A stretch of 38,435 nt of DNA from a virus. Shown here piece by piece: positions 31,306-38,435 of the stretch. The translations under genes and the position numbers were made by a program. Location of the stretch: positions 1-38,435 of the IMG/VR virus record IMGVR_UViG_3300037153_000036; one strand, 5' to 3'. Position 1 is the first letter of the stretch. The number at the start of each line of letters is the position of its first letter. Under the pieces are notes generated by a model. The model searched no databases. It saw only the letters and a list, made by a program, of their open reading frames with translations, and had not been told where the DNA came from.

Positions 31306-31344
31306 AGTGGCCGGCGAGAGGGGAGGACACCATCACCGGCCACT
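31306..31344 (-). terminator. Stem-loop between capsid and adaptor genes
   Basis: AGTGGCCGG (31306-31314) and CCGGCCACT (31336-31344) form a perfect nine-base GC-rich stem with a 21-base loop. On the minus-strand transcript it follows the stop at 31371 by 26 bases and precedes the adaptor ribosome site. No T-tract follows. It probably reduces read-through or protects the 3' end of the upstream capsid messages. Confidence 0.55.
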
Positions 31345-31370
31345 ATTGCTCACAACGGACGCGCCCCAGG

Positions 31371-32060
31371 TTATGCCGTGTAGTGAGCAATACCGTGCAG
31401 ACCACCACGATTGCTACTGTTGACGTCGTTCTGACACAGGAAGTCAGCAGTCAACACCTTGCTTCCGTTCGGTGTCGTTGTCGGCGTATACGTGCCGCGC
31501 GGATCACCGGTTGTCGCAGTCTGCGGATCGGTAAGCACCGGTGCAGCCAATGTGCCCGCTGTAACGAGTGCTTGGTCCGATGTCTCATGATCGCACTTGA
31601 TTGCCTTATATGGCAGACCAAAGACATTCTGCGTGCCCAAATTGATCGTGGTTGCAGCGGTTCCAGTCCACGATGCACTGTATAGATACTTGAACGCCTT
31701 CTTACCGAGCACCGGAGTAGCACCGTTGAGTGTGAGTGTCTCACTCATCGGCTGACCAAGGTAGTCAAAGCCTTTGATCGTAACAGTTGATGTCGCAGCA
31801 CCGCTCGCTACAACCTGCAACGCACGACCATACGGAGCATCGAGCAGTGCTTGATACGTCGATGCGGTCAGATCAATACTTCCTGCCGAAGCGATATCCT
31901 GAGCACTCAAGATATTGGTTGCGCTCGCTGCCGCAGGAGCACCGAACGATACGCGAGTGAAGCCATTGTAGTTTACATCCGACGAATACCGCATCGCGGG
32001 ACAGTATGTGTTGATACGTGCCGGCGCAAAGTTCGTCGGGTTAGTCATTACGTTAGCCAT
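31371..32060 (-). CDS. Putative capsid-associated / head decoration-like protein
   Basis: ATG 32060 in a TAATG overlap; 229 residues. Thr/Ala/Gly-rich, beta-strand pattern with TSTVTIKGFDYLGQPMSETLTLNGA (about residues 93-117), followed by GKKAFKYLYSASWTGTAATTINLGTQ. This Ig-like/decoration-type pattern is found in phage head proteins encoded near the major capsid gene. The Thr/Pro/Asn-rich C-terminus is variable. A decoration or minor head protein is likely. Followed by the hairpin at 31306. Confidence 0.55.
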   Translation of the reverse strand: MANVMTNPTNFAPARINTYCPAMRYSSDVNYNGFTRVSFGAPAAASATNILSAQDIASAGSIDLTASTYQALLDAPYGRALQVVASGAATSTVTIKGFDYLGQPMSETLTLNGATPVLGKKAFKYLYSASWTGTAATTINLGTQNVFGLPYKAIKCDHETSDQALVTAGTLAAPVLTDPQTATTGDPRGTYTPTTTPNGSKVLTADFLCQNDVNSSNRGGLHGIAHYTA

Positions 32061-32470
32061 TACTCTTCTCCTAGTTCTTGCGCCAGATCGCTAAGACCAC
32101 CTTGCGATGACGGTCGCGGTCGGTTGCGTGTCTTACGCTCCACGATGTCCTTAGGCGACAAGTTGAACTCCGGTGGAATAACCTCACCGGTATTCATGTC
32201 CACGTAACCAGGGTCGGCCAACACACCAATACGTTGCAACTGCTGAACATCATCAGCCGCAATCCTGATGCTATGGCCCTGTGGAAAGTAGACCATATAC
32301 GCTCCGTCGTATTCCTCTTGCACAGGAACGAGTTTGCGCGTAATGATCCGCTTGTCGCCTGTAGCACCAACTTCGCGCACTTCTTCCTCAATCTTAATCA
32401 CAGTGCGCTTGAACTTGCCCTCCAGCTTCTCAGCTTGGAACGCGGGCTTGATGTTAAGTTGGCCTGACAT
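32060..32470 (-). CDS. Hypothetical structural-operon protein, 136 aa
   Basis: ATG 32470 in a TAATG overlap. 136 residues: an N-terminal Lys/Glu-rich strand/helix region (KLEGKFKRTVIKIEEEVREVG), a central YMVYFPQGHSIRIAADDVQQLQRIGV and a C-terminal Arg/Pro/Ser segment. No family was recognised. Position between capsid and decoration genes suggests a head-completion or structural accessory protein. Confidence 0.6.
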   Translation of the reverse strand: MSGQLNIKPAFQAEKLEGKFKRTVIKIEEEVREVGATGDKRIITRKLVPVQEEYDGAYMVYFPQGHSIRIAADDVQQLQRIGVLADPGYVDMNTGEVIPPEFNLSPKDIVERKTRNRPRPSSQGGLSDLAQELGEE

Positions 32471-32730
32471 TACACCTCCGCTGCCGGATCAGTATTGTCT
32501 TCTTCCTCCGCGGGTTCCTCCGCGGGCTCCGCGGGTGGCCTCGGCTGATGCTGCATAATCCGCTGCGGATCAGACGGAACGAAATTAGGACCCGTTACGT
32601 TAGGCGGCGGTGGATTACGCGGTGACATCACTTCCTTCGGTGGATTAGCACCAGGAGTGGTATCGCCCTTTTGCTCCCACACTTCACCCTCAGGTGTCGC
32701 TTCGGGTTCTACAGTTGGATCGTCACTCAT
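32470..32730 (-). CDS. Pro/Glu-rich disordered protein, 86 aa
   Basis: ATG 32730, nine bases after the capsid stop. 86 residues dominated by Pro, Glu, Thr and Asn (EPEATPEGEVWEQKG; PRPPAEPAEEPAEEEDNTDPAAEV), with no folded domain apparent. Probably an intrinsically disordered accessory of the capsid cluster. Its exact role is unknown. Confidence 0.6.
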   Translation of the reverse strand: MSDDPTVEPEATPEGEVWEQKGDTTPGANPPKEVMSPRNPPPPNVTGPNFVPSDPQRIMQHQPRPPAEPAEEPAEEEDNTDPAAEV

Positions 32731-32739
32731 TGCACACTC

Positions 32740-33708
32740 CTAGTTGGTTACGACACCATGCGTGCGGAATGCCCGCCATAGGCACCACTGCCCCTGCCAC
32801 ACGACACGGCTACCAACCGCATCGACGTTCCACGGTGCAACAAGCTCCTTCACCTTCATGTTCACACCACGGAGCATATGCAGACGCATATACTTGTCGT
32901 TGATGAAGTATGCGTAGTTGACCGGGCAGTCTTCGTCATAGAGCAGTGGGATGCCGTTGTGCAGACAGCCTTCGAAGCCAAGATCGAACATCCGCTTACC
33001 GGCTTTACCTTCGCCAAGCGTGATGAGGAACTTGTCGCGCACAGCCTGTCGATATGTGCGATAGATGTTGCGACCAGTCAGGATAACGGTCGGTCGGTCA
33101 CCTTTCAGTGTCAGGTCCATCAGCACGTCATCGAACACTTCCTCGATGTTCGTGCTATCCATACCACCAGCAAACACGTAAGCACTAGTGCGCCACTGAG
33201 GCTGAGTAACACGACTAATCCCACCGAGCGTGCCAGTGGTAGGGTCTGTTGGAATGAGACTGCCTAGACCAAGAGGATCAGTGCCACCACCAACAGCATA
33301 GAGATACTGACTAAACTTGTCCTTAATGCTCTCCTCAAGCACATTCATCTTCTCTTTCATGAGCTTGAAGATCGCAGCGGCACCGTTGTTCTCGTCCTCC
33401 TCCTGATCACTGATGATCACGCTACCAGCAACACGGCTATATCCATATTCCACCGTGTCGAACTCGTCGGTCTGATTGACCGGCAATGCTTGGTAGTATT
33501 GGTAGGACGCGACGTTGGGATTTCGCCCAACAGTCAGTGGATTGGTGATATTGTAACCACCATCCTCATACTCAACGCGATCATTCGAGAACACCCACGC
33601 CATGAGCGCATTCGACTTGATCGACGCCATCACGAGCTTCCGTCTACTCTTGGTCAGAGTAGAGTGAAGAACATCGGCAACTGCCGGAATTACTGTGCCA
33701 ACTGGCAT
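32740..33708 (-). CDS. Major capsid protein, HK97-like fold
   Basis: ATG 33708; 322 residues, immediately after the scaffold gene. N-arm to about residue 40, then YEDGGYNITNPLTVGRNPNVASYQYYQALPVNQTDEFDTVEYGYSRVAGSVIIS (an E-loop-like stretch) and a long helix (AAAIFKLMKEKMNVLEESIKDKFSQYLYAVG). The P-domain and A-domain have VILTGRNIYRTYRQAVRDK and NGIPLLYDEDCPVNYAYFIND, and the end is WRAFRTHGVVTN. These are hallmarks of phage coat proteins of the podovirus type. It will form the procapsid with the scaffold. Confidence 0.85.
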   Translation of the reverse strand: MPVGTVIPAVADVLHSTLTKSRRKLVMASIKSNALMAWVFSNDRVEYEDGGYNITNPLTVGRNPNVASYQYYQALPVNQTDEFDTVEYGYSRVAGSVIISDQEEDENNGAAAIFKLMKEKMNVLEESIKDKFSQYLYAVGGGTDPLGLGSLIPTDPTTGTLGGISRVTQPQWRTSAYVFAGGMDSTNIEEVFDDVLMDLTLKGDRPTVILTGRNIYRTYRQAVRDKFLITLGEGKAGKRMFDLGFEGCLHNGIPLLYDEDCPVNYAYFINDKYMRLHMLRGVNMKVKELVAPWNVDAVGSRVVWQGQWCLWRAFRTHGVVTN

Positions 33709-33716
33709 TGTCTACC

Positions 33717-34778
33717 TCAGCTTAGGTTGATGTTGTTCTCCTGCATCGCTTGACGAATGATATCGCTCCACGACGCGTTCTCGTTAAACTGTTGCGCCGC
33801 TCCGTTACCCTGTTGGGCAACACCATTACCACCGGATGCGCTACGTCCTTGCGGTAGTGGTCGAGTGCGCTGAGTTGTCGGCTGCTGGGTAGACTGCTGT
33901 TGCATCGCAGCGATCTGCTGCTTCAATGATGCATACGGATTGAGACCGTTTTCGTGTGCCCACCTCGCCATCTGGATGTAAGCACTCTGGATCGTCAATC
34001 CGGGCTGAGCCTGCAACATTTCGGCAAGCACGTCAAGGTTCTCGTGTGCTTCACTGTGCTGCTCTAGGAACGTATCGAGTTCCTTCCTCGCACTAGCGTT
34101 GATCTGCGCTTGCCTCTGCTGCTGCTCACGCTCTTGCGTCCACGGCTGCAACTTGGCATCGATCATCTTGCCAAGTGCTGACATGTCCATACCTGGGTTC
34201 ACACCTTGGGTAAGGAATGGTATCTGATAGCCCTTGCTCTTTACCTCCTCGACCAAATACTCTAGTGTTCGCACCGGATCACGCATGAAGTCAGCCATCA
34301 CACGGATGGCGATAACCGAGTTCTCCGGGTTGACATTCAACCGACGGCTTTCTTCGAGGACAGCATTTGAACCTTGCACTTGTGCTGCTAGTTGCTGCAA
34401 TTGCTGTTTCAGTTGGTTGTTCTCACGAGCATGGCGCTGGCCATCCTCATAGACCTTACGCTCAATTCCTCCTTGCGCTACGACACGTCCTGTTACCGGA
34501 TCAACTAGGTCTCGGGCATTAGGATTTTGCTGATTGGGAACTTCAACGAGTCCATCGTGCCGTCGCCTAATTGCCCCCGGCTGAGCAGATACGTCCGTTC
34601 TGCCGCCTCTGCTGCGTGGATCAGTCCCCGGTTGAGCACTGCTCTGCGATCCGCCTTCATCAGTCGTTTGCGTTGTGCCTTGTGTAGACGTGCTATCACC
34701 AACGTCGTCACTGCTACCTCCATCATCGATACCAGGAATACTATTGAGGATGCTTTCTTCTGTGCCTGTTCCGCTCAT
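33717..34778 (-). CDS. Capsid scaffolding protein
   Basis: ATG 34778 overlaps the portal stop (ATGA). 353 residues: acidic/Ser/Gln N-terminal part, then a coiled coil (ERKVYEDGQRHARENNQLKQQLQQLAAQVQ, about residues 110-140). Further helices follow, with WTQEREQQQRQAQINASARKELD, then a Gln/Gly/Asn-rich tail ending EENNINLS. Low complexity, helical content and position between portal and capsid are typical of scaffolding proteins that guide procapsid assembly and leave the head. Confidence 0.75.
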   Translation of the reverse strand: MSGTGTEESILNSIPGIDDGGSSDDVGDSTSTQGTTQTTDEGGSQSSAQPGTDPRSRGGRTDVSAQPGAIRRRHDGLVEVPNQQNPNARDLVDPVTGRVVAQGGIERKVYEDGQRHARENNQLKQQLQQLAAQVQGSNAVLEESRRLNVNPENSVIAIRVMADFMRDPVRTLEYLVEEVKSKGYQIPFLTQGVNPGMDMSALGKMIDAKLQPWTQEREQQQRQAQINASARKELDTFLEQHSEAHENLDVLAEMLQAQPGLTIQSAYIQMARWAHENGLNPYASLKQQIAAMQQQSTQQPTTQRTRPLPQGRSASGGNGVAQQGNGAAQQFNENASWSDIIRQAMQENNINLS

Positions 34779-37042
34779 TCTGCTGCTACTCCCTGTTGCT
34801 GACCACCCTGACTAGATTGCACCATTTGCGCGAATATCTGCTGAGGTGGCACACCTTGTGCTAACGCTTGACCGATCGCTTGCAGCATCTGTGGCGGTAG
34901 TTGTGACAGCAACCGCGTTACCATAGCTGCGGCTTGTAGTCCTCCTTGTGATGCACCTTGTGGAACGTTAGCATTCGCTGGTGTCCCACCTTGCGTCGGT
35001 GCACCTTGCTGGCCAGGAGCGCCTCCCATCTGCGCCTGTGCCATAGCCTGCGTCTCCTGTGAGATGGCGTCCCAATCCTCCTTCGATATCTCGAAGTCGT
35101 CGAACGCTTTGCCCATCATCTTTAGTGTCGTCTTGAGCGCTGCTGCTGGTGCAGCTCGCACGTATTGTGCAAGTATTTGGCCAACTTGCACGGCCTCCTG
35201 CTTCTTGCCTTGGGTTGTCAATTTCTGCGTAGACCCGCCAACACAGACGACAGACAATGCAGCGAAGTCGCTGAGTGCGTCCAGCGGTCTCCAGAACTCC
35301 GTCACATCCTGTCCAATTAGCTGCGTGACAGTTGCCGCATCCATGAAACGAAGGCACAGCTGCGCGAGTTTCCATCCCACATCCCCCAACGCATCTTCTA
35401 TGGCATCCAGTCGCATATCCATACGCATGTTGCCCATTGTGCTGTAGTAGTCGATCGCCTTATTCGTGGTATTGGTCTTGAACTGACCACCACGCTCCAC
35501 CTCATTAGTAGATGCGATGCGATCAACCGACTGATACAAGTCCTGCTTGTCGAACAACTGATGGAATGCCATGCTCGGTGGCGGTATCGAGAAGATCAAC
35601 TCGGTTGGCTTCTTACCTTCCGGCACGTTGATCGGTGTAGCAGTTGCATCAGGACCCTTCAGTATCTTATCCGCAATCTCCTGTGTGACACCGGACGACG
35701 GATCGAAGAAGATGTTGCGACGCGCCCATAGCAGAGCACGGCGGCGTTCATCGTTAATTTCGTTAATCTGGTCCTGTTGGTCGAGGTAATAGCTGACTTC
35801 ACCTTTGGCGAATGTTGCAACTGGATTATCGTGGAACCACATTGGCGTAACCGGAAAGAAGCCCTGCAACTGATATGGGTCATCCCATACCCAAATCGGC
35901 CACTTCCAGTCGTTGTCGGCATACATCTCCAATCGACGTGTAACCTTGTCCCAAACATACCAGACCTTAGTGCGCTTGGCCTTATCGAATGCCTCCTTAC
36001 TATCGAAGCCATAGGCGTTGTATGAATTATTATCCTTATTGAACAGCGAGAACTCTTCGTTATCGCCGACTGAACTTCCTCCGTCGAGTATATGAGTAGG
36101 CTCGTATATGGACTTAACTTCCTCTGTATCCTCGTCCTCGATCCCGAACACCGCGTTGATGTAGTCGGTTGGCAGCATGTCCTCAATCATGATCCAGTTG
36201 GCATCGCTCAGATGCGGATCACAACTGTCAGGATCGATAAGCACCTGATGTGGCAACCGCACGCGAACATACGGACCAGCAGGTTGTAGGAACTCGATCT
36301 TCTCCTCTAATGCTACAAGCGCTTGTTCAGTCTCTCTAATATCCTCTGCGTCATCCGCTTGAGCCAACTGCTGCGATAGGTTAACCAGATCGGTATACGC
36401 TTGGTCACTCGATTTGTCTTTCTTAACGTAACCACACTCGAACCACGCTCGGTTCGTGAGAAGGGCCACCAAGACATTGCGCTTCGCCTTATTCTTGATG
36501 TTCACACCAGGTGGTGTCTTCATCCCAAATAGACAATTGACGAGCTTCTCTATACACCGTGCAAAGTGATCGCCAACATCCGATTGGTTCTCGTCAGAAG
36601 AAGGTCGTGCCGTGCAACTAACCACGGGGTTCTTTGCATATAGCTCAGGAACCTGGGCGTTAACGTTAGCATACACGATGTTCTCAGTGGAACTAAATCG
36701 CTCGTTAAGTCGTCGAGCCACATGTCGATTACCGGCAACCTTGAGGTCGCTACCCTCTCGATGGTCGGACTGGTCATGATTGTAATACCGAATGCATTCG
36801 TCCCACGCATCAACCAAGTCCTGCATAGCCTTCTGTGCGGTATCCTTGCGTGACTTCCACACCTTGCCGCGGTTCTTGGATACCGGCACACGCGACTCAG
36901 GCATTGCCTTATAGACTGGCAACGTGTCCTGTTGCGGCTCCGGTAATGGAACACCAGCTTGACCAAGCGCATCCTCAAGCGGGTTCTCGTTACCAACATC
37001 ACCAGCAGGATTGGGTTCGTCTTCTTCGTATGTGCCGCTCAT
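34775..37042 (-). CDS. Portal protein
   Basis: ATG 37042; 755 residues, the size of P22-type portals. Conserved-style elements include the N-terminal AWDECIRYYNHDQSDHREGSDLKVAGNRHVARRLNE, a clip/wing region with RLPHQVLIDPDSCDP, HDNPVATFAKGEVSYYLDQQDQINEINDERRRALLWARRNIFFDPSSG (long stem helix), and an Ala/Gln-rich C-terminal barrel helix. It forms the dodecameric DNA entry vertex and docks the terminase and adaptor. Terminase lies upstream and scaffold downstream, as usual. Confidence 0.85.
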   Translation of the reverse strand: MSGTYEEDEPNPAGDVGNENPLEDALGQAGVPLPEPQQDTLPVYKAMPESRVPVSKNRGKVWKSRKDTAQKAMQDLVDAWDECIRYYNHDQSDHREGSDLKVAGNRHVARRLNERFSSTENIVYANVNAQVPELYAKNPVVSCTARPSSDENQSDVGDHFARCIEKLVNCLFGMKTPPGVNIKNKAKRNVLVALLTNRAWFECGYVKKDKSSDQAYTDLVNLSQQLAQADDAEDIRETEQALVALEEKIEFLQPAGPYVRVRLPHQVLIDPDSCDPHLSDANWIMIEDMLPTDYINAVFGIEDEDTEEVKSIYEPTHILDGGSSVGDNEEFSLFNKDNNSYNAYGFDSKEAFDKAKRTKVWYVWDKVTRRLEMYADNDWKWPIWVWDDPYQLQGFFPVTPMWFHDNPVATFAKGEVSYYLDQQDQINEINDERRRALLWARRNIFFDPSSGVTQEIADKILKGPDATATPINVPEGKKPTELIFSIPPPSMAFHQLFDKQDLYQSVDRIASTNEVERGGQFKTNTTNKAIDYYSTMGNMRMDMRLDAIEDALGDVGWKLAQLCLRFMDAATVTQLIGQDVTEFWRPLDALSDFAALSVVCVGGSTQKLTTQGKKQEAVQVGQILAQYVRAAPAAALKTTLKMMGKAFDDFEISKEDWDAISQETQAMAQAQMGGAPGQQGAPTQGGTPANANVPQGASQGGLQAAAMVTRLLSQLPPQMLQAIGQALAQGVPPQQIFAQMVQSSQGGQQQGVAAE

Positions 37043-37044
37043 CT

Positions 37045-37281
37045 CTATCCCCTAAGTATAGCAGCCGCAATGCTTGCATCGTTCGCTGGATAAAACCCAG
37101 GGAATACAGGAGCAGGACGGTTCTGTAAATCAAATAGCGGACCGCGATACGTTTTCCAAAACGTGCGTGGCAACTGCTGATCAGGTGCGATGGGTGCACC
37201 ATCCTGCAATATCTGCGGCACAGGGAATGGAACCACATCACCGACACGCAATATCTGCTGTGCAATGTCCTGTGGCGTCAT
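37045..37281 (-). CDS. Hypothetical protein between terminase and portal, 78 aa
   Basis: ATG 37281 in a TAATG overlap with the terminase stop; ends two bases before the portal start. 78 residues, Pro-rich (VVPFPVPQILQDGAPIAPDQQLPRTFWKTYRGP) with aromatic residues. No family was recognised. It may be a packaging or portal accessory protein by position. Confidence 0.65.
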   Translation of the reverse strand: MTPQDIAQQILRVGDVVPFPVPQILQDGAPIAPDQQLPRTFWKTYRGPLFDLQNRPAPVFPGFYPANDASIAAAILRG

Positions 37282-38435
37282 TAGCGATGCCTTGGCTTAG
37301 TCTTGTTACCAGTCATACGCTCGATCTCATGCCACGCCAACCATGCGGGTGGCCTATTCGGTTCACCGACAAATCGCGCCAGCTTCGGTCGTGGTGTCAT
37401 AGCATACTTCCACATGTCCATAGCGTGGTCATGTCGATCAACTGGCTTATCGGTTAGCTCATCGCTCGTGTCACGTTGGAAGTAATACTCGGTCACCTCA
37501 TCGATGAACCACGTGCACTGATCCGATACATAGAAGTGCGGAGCATTGGGCACGCCAGTCAGTGGTTGTTCATGCCTCGGCAGAACAGTCAGGTATTGCC
37601 AGTTCTTCGCAATGCCGCTCGCAATATCATTATTGCCGCGCTGCATTCTAATTCCCTCATCCGCAAACAGTCCAGCAACAGTCTGTCCGACCGTTCGCGC
37701 ATCGCCAGTCTTGCGTCGGAATGCATCAGGATCAGCCCACACTGCGGACAGTGCTTCGGTGTCGAGGTTGTAGACCGCACGGATACGATGCATGTGCAGT
37801 GCAGACTGCGATACGGTTTGCTCTGCCGCATAGAACCCATCCAGCAAGAACACGTTGCCATCGTCATCGATAACGAACAGCCCGTAACACGATTGCCGCA
37901 TCAAGCCATGGTCGTATCCCTCTAGCCATCCCGGCTCGAAACCGGATAACCTCAACTGTCGAACGTAGCGCAGGAGGTCATCATGACTGACGATGTGGAC
38001 GGCTATATCGAACTGTGGGTAGACAAGTCCTTGCAGAGCACCCCATTCACCATAGACGTATCGGTTGCGCATAGAGCCGGTATACGTCGCAAGCATACCG
38101 CGAATGTAATCTTCACCAACGTTCTGAACGTTCTCGTATGTGCTGCCTTCGAACAACTCGATGATCGGTCGCGGTTTGCCGTCGATAAGGATGGGTTTGC
38201 CGTCATCGTCTACTTCACAAAGCAGCTTCGGGTTCAGGATGCCCTTGCGATAATCCTGCAATGGCTTAACGATTTCCCGATAGCACCAATTTCGTGTCGG
38301 GTTCAGTGTTGCTATGAACCACCGCGGACCGACACGTGGCATCGTATTGTCGTCACCCTGGTATTCCGTGCCGCCACGCAGACGACCCATCAAATCCATG
38401 AAGTCCTTATGCGAGAACTCCGGGTCCTCCATCTG
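37281..38435 (-). CDS. Terminase large subunit, C-terminal part (5' end beyond window)
   Basis: The frame is open to the right edge; the ATG at 38432 is an internal Met preceded by an in-frame CAG, so the start and ATPase domain lie outside. About 384 residues are visible. RWFIATLNPTRNW is the end of the ATPase part. NRYVYGEWGALQGLVYPQFD is the linker. The RNase H-like nuclease domain follows: GYDHG with the first catalytic Asp (D174 from the internal Met), an AVWADPD segment, and a C-terminal DRHDHAMDMWKYAM with the final acidic residue. It packages DNA into the procapsid with the portal. This is the upstream end of the virion operon. Confidence 0.85.
   Translation of the reverse strand, partial: QMEDPEFSHKDFMDLMGRLRGGTEYQGDDNTMPRVGPRWFIATLNPTRNWCYREIVKPLQDYRKGILNPKLLCEVDDDGKPILIDGKPRPIIELFEGSTYENVQNVGEDYIRGMLATYTGSMRNRYVYGEWGALQGLVYPQFDIAVHIVSHDDLLRYVRQLRLSGFEPGWLEGYDHGLMRQSCYGLFVIDDDGNVFLLDGFYAAEQTVSQSALHMHRIRAVYNLDTEALSAVWADPDAFRRKTGDARTVGQTVAGLFADEGIRMQRGNNDIASGIAKNWQYLTVLPRHEQPLTGVPNAPHFYVSDQCTWFIDEVTEYYFQRDTSDELTDKPVDRHDHAMDMWKYAMTPRPKLARFVGEPNRPPAWLAWHEIERMTGNKTKPRHR

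Overview
The window is most of the genome of a tailed dsDNA bacteriophage with podovirus-type architecture. It has no tail sheath, tape measure or tail-tube genes. It does have a terminase, portal, scaffold, major capsid, adaptor/nozzle and fibre set followed by large putative ejection proteins. Both ends are cut: the left edge falls inside a small gene and the right edge inside the large terminase gene. The host cannot be named. A DUF3309-like membrane peptide and a cellulase-family (GH5) enzyme hint weakly at an alphaproteobacterial or other Gram-negative host. No integrase, phage RNA polymerase, recognisable endolysin, small terminase subunit, tRNA or CRISPR array was seen.

Layout. (1) Positions 1-3354, plus strand: tightly overlapping small accessory genes (DUF6197-like, HTH, DUF3846-like, HNH endonuclease, a membrane protein, DUF3008-like). 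(2) 3355-4528: a promoter and operator-like repeats, a small gene, a proline-rich tandem-repeat protein and a 55-residue membrane peptide. (3) 4457-5902, minus strand: a lone GH5 glycoside hydrolase with a coiled-coil N-terminus. (4) 5903-6087: an intergenic control region with a near-consensus sigma70 promoter and a 20-codon leader ORF. (5) 6071-17022, plus strand: the early/replication operon. It holds small genes, a Cas4-like Fe-S exonuclease, a Sak4-like ATPase, a putative ssDNA-binding protein, an RHH-like protein, a RecD/Dda-type helicase, a DNA polymerase I with a fused uracil-DNA-glycosylase-like N-terminus, and a DUF3987-like ATPase. (6) 17019-38435, minus strand: the virion genes. 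Read in their own direction (right to left) they run terminase, portal, scaffold, capsid, adaptor, fibres, nozzle, S74 fibre, two GNAT proteins and three probable ejection proteins. The two arms converge and share stop-codon bases inside a small hairpin at 17011-17028.

How it works together (inference). The promoter at 5973 drives recombination and replication genes. Several are separated by perfect stem-loops that probably set expression or mRNA ends. The polymerase fusion, helicase and DUF3987 protein would form the replisome, while the Cas4-like nuclease, Sak4-like ATPase and SSB-like protein form a recombination set. The virion operon is transcribed from beyond the right edge. The most unusual element is the polymerase: its UDG-like domain has lost the Fe-S cysteines and the catalytic-loop histidine, suggesting a uracil-binding rather than uracil-excising module. 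Its polymerase O-helix also carries histidine at the position equivalent to E. coli Pol I Phe762.
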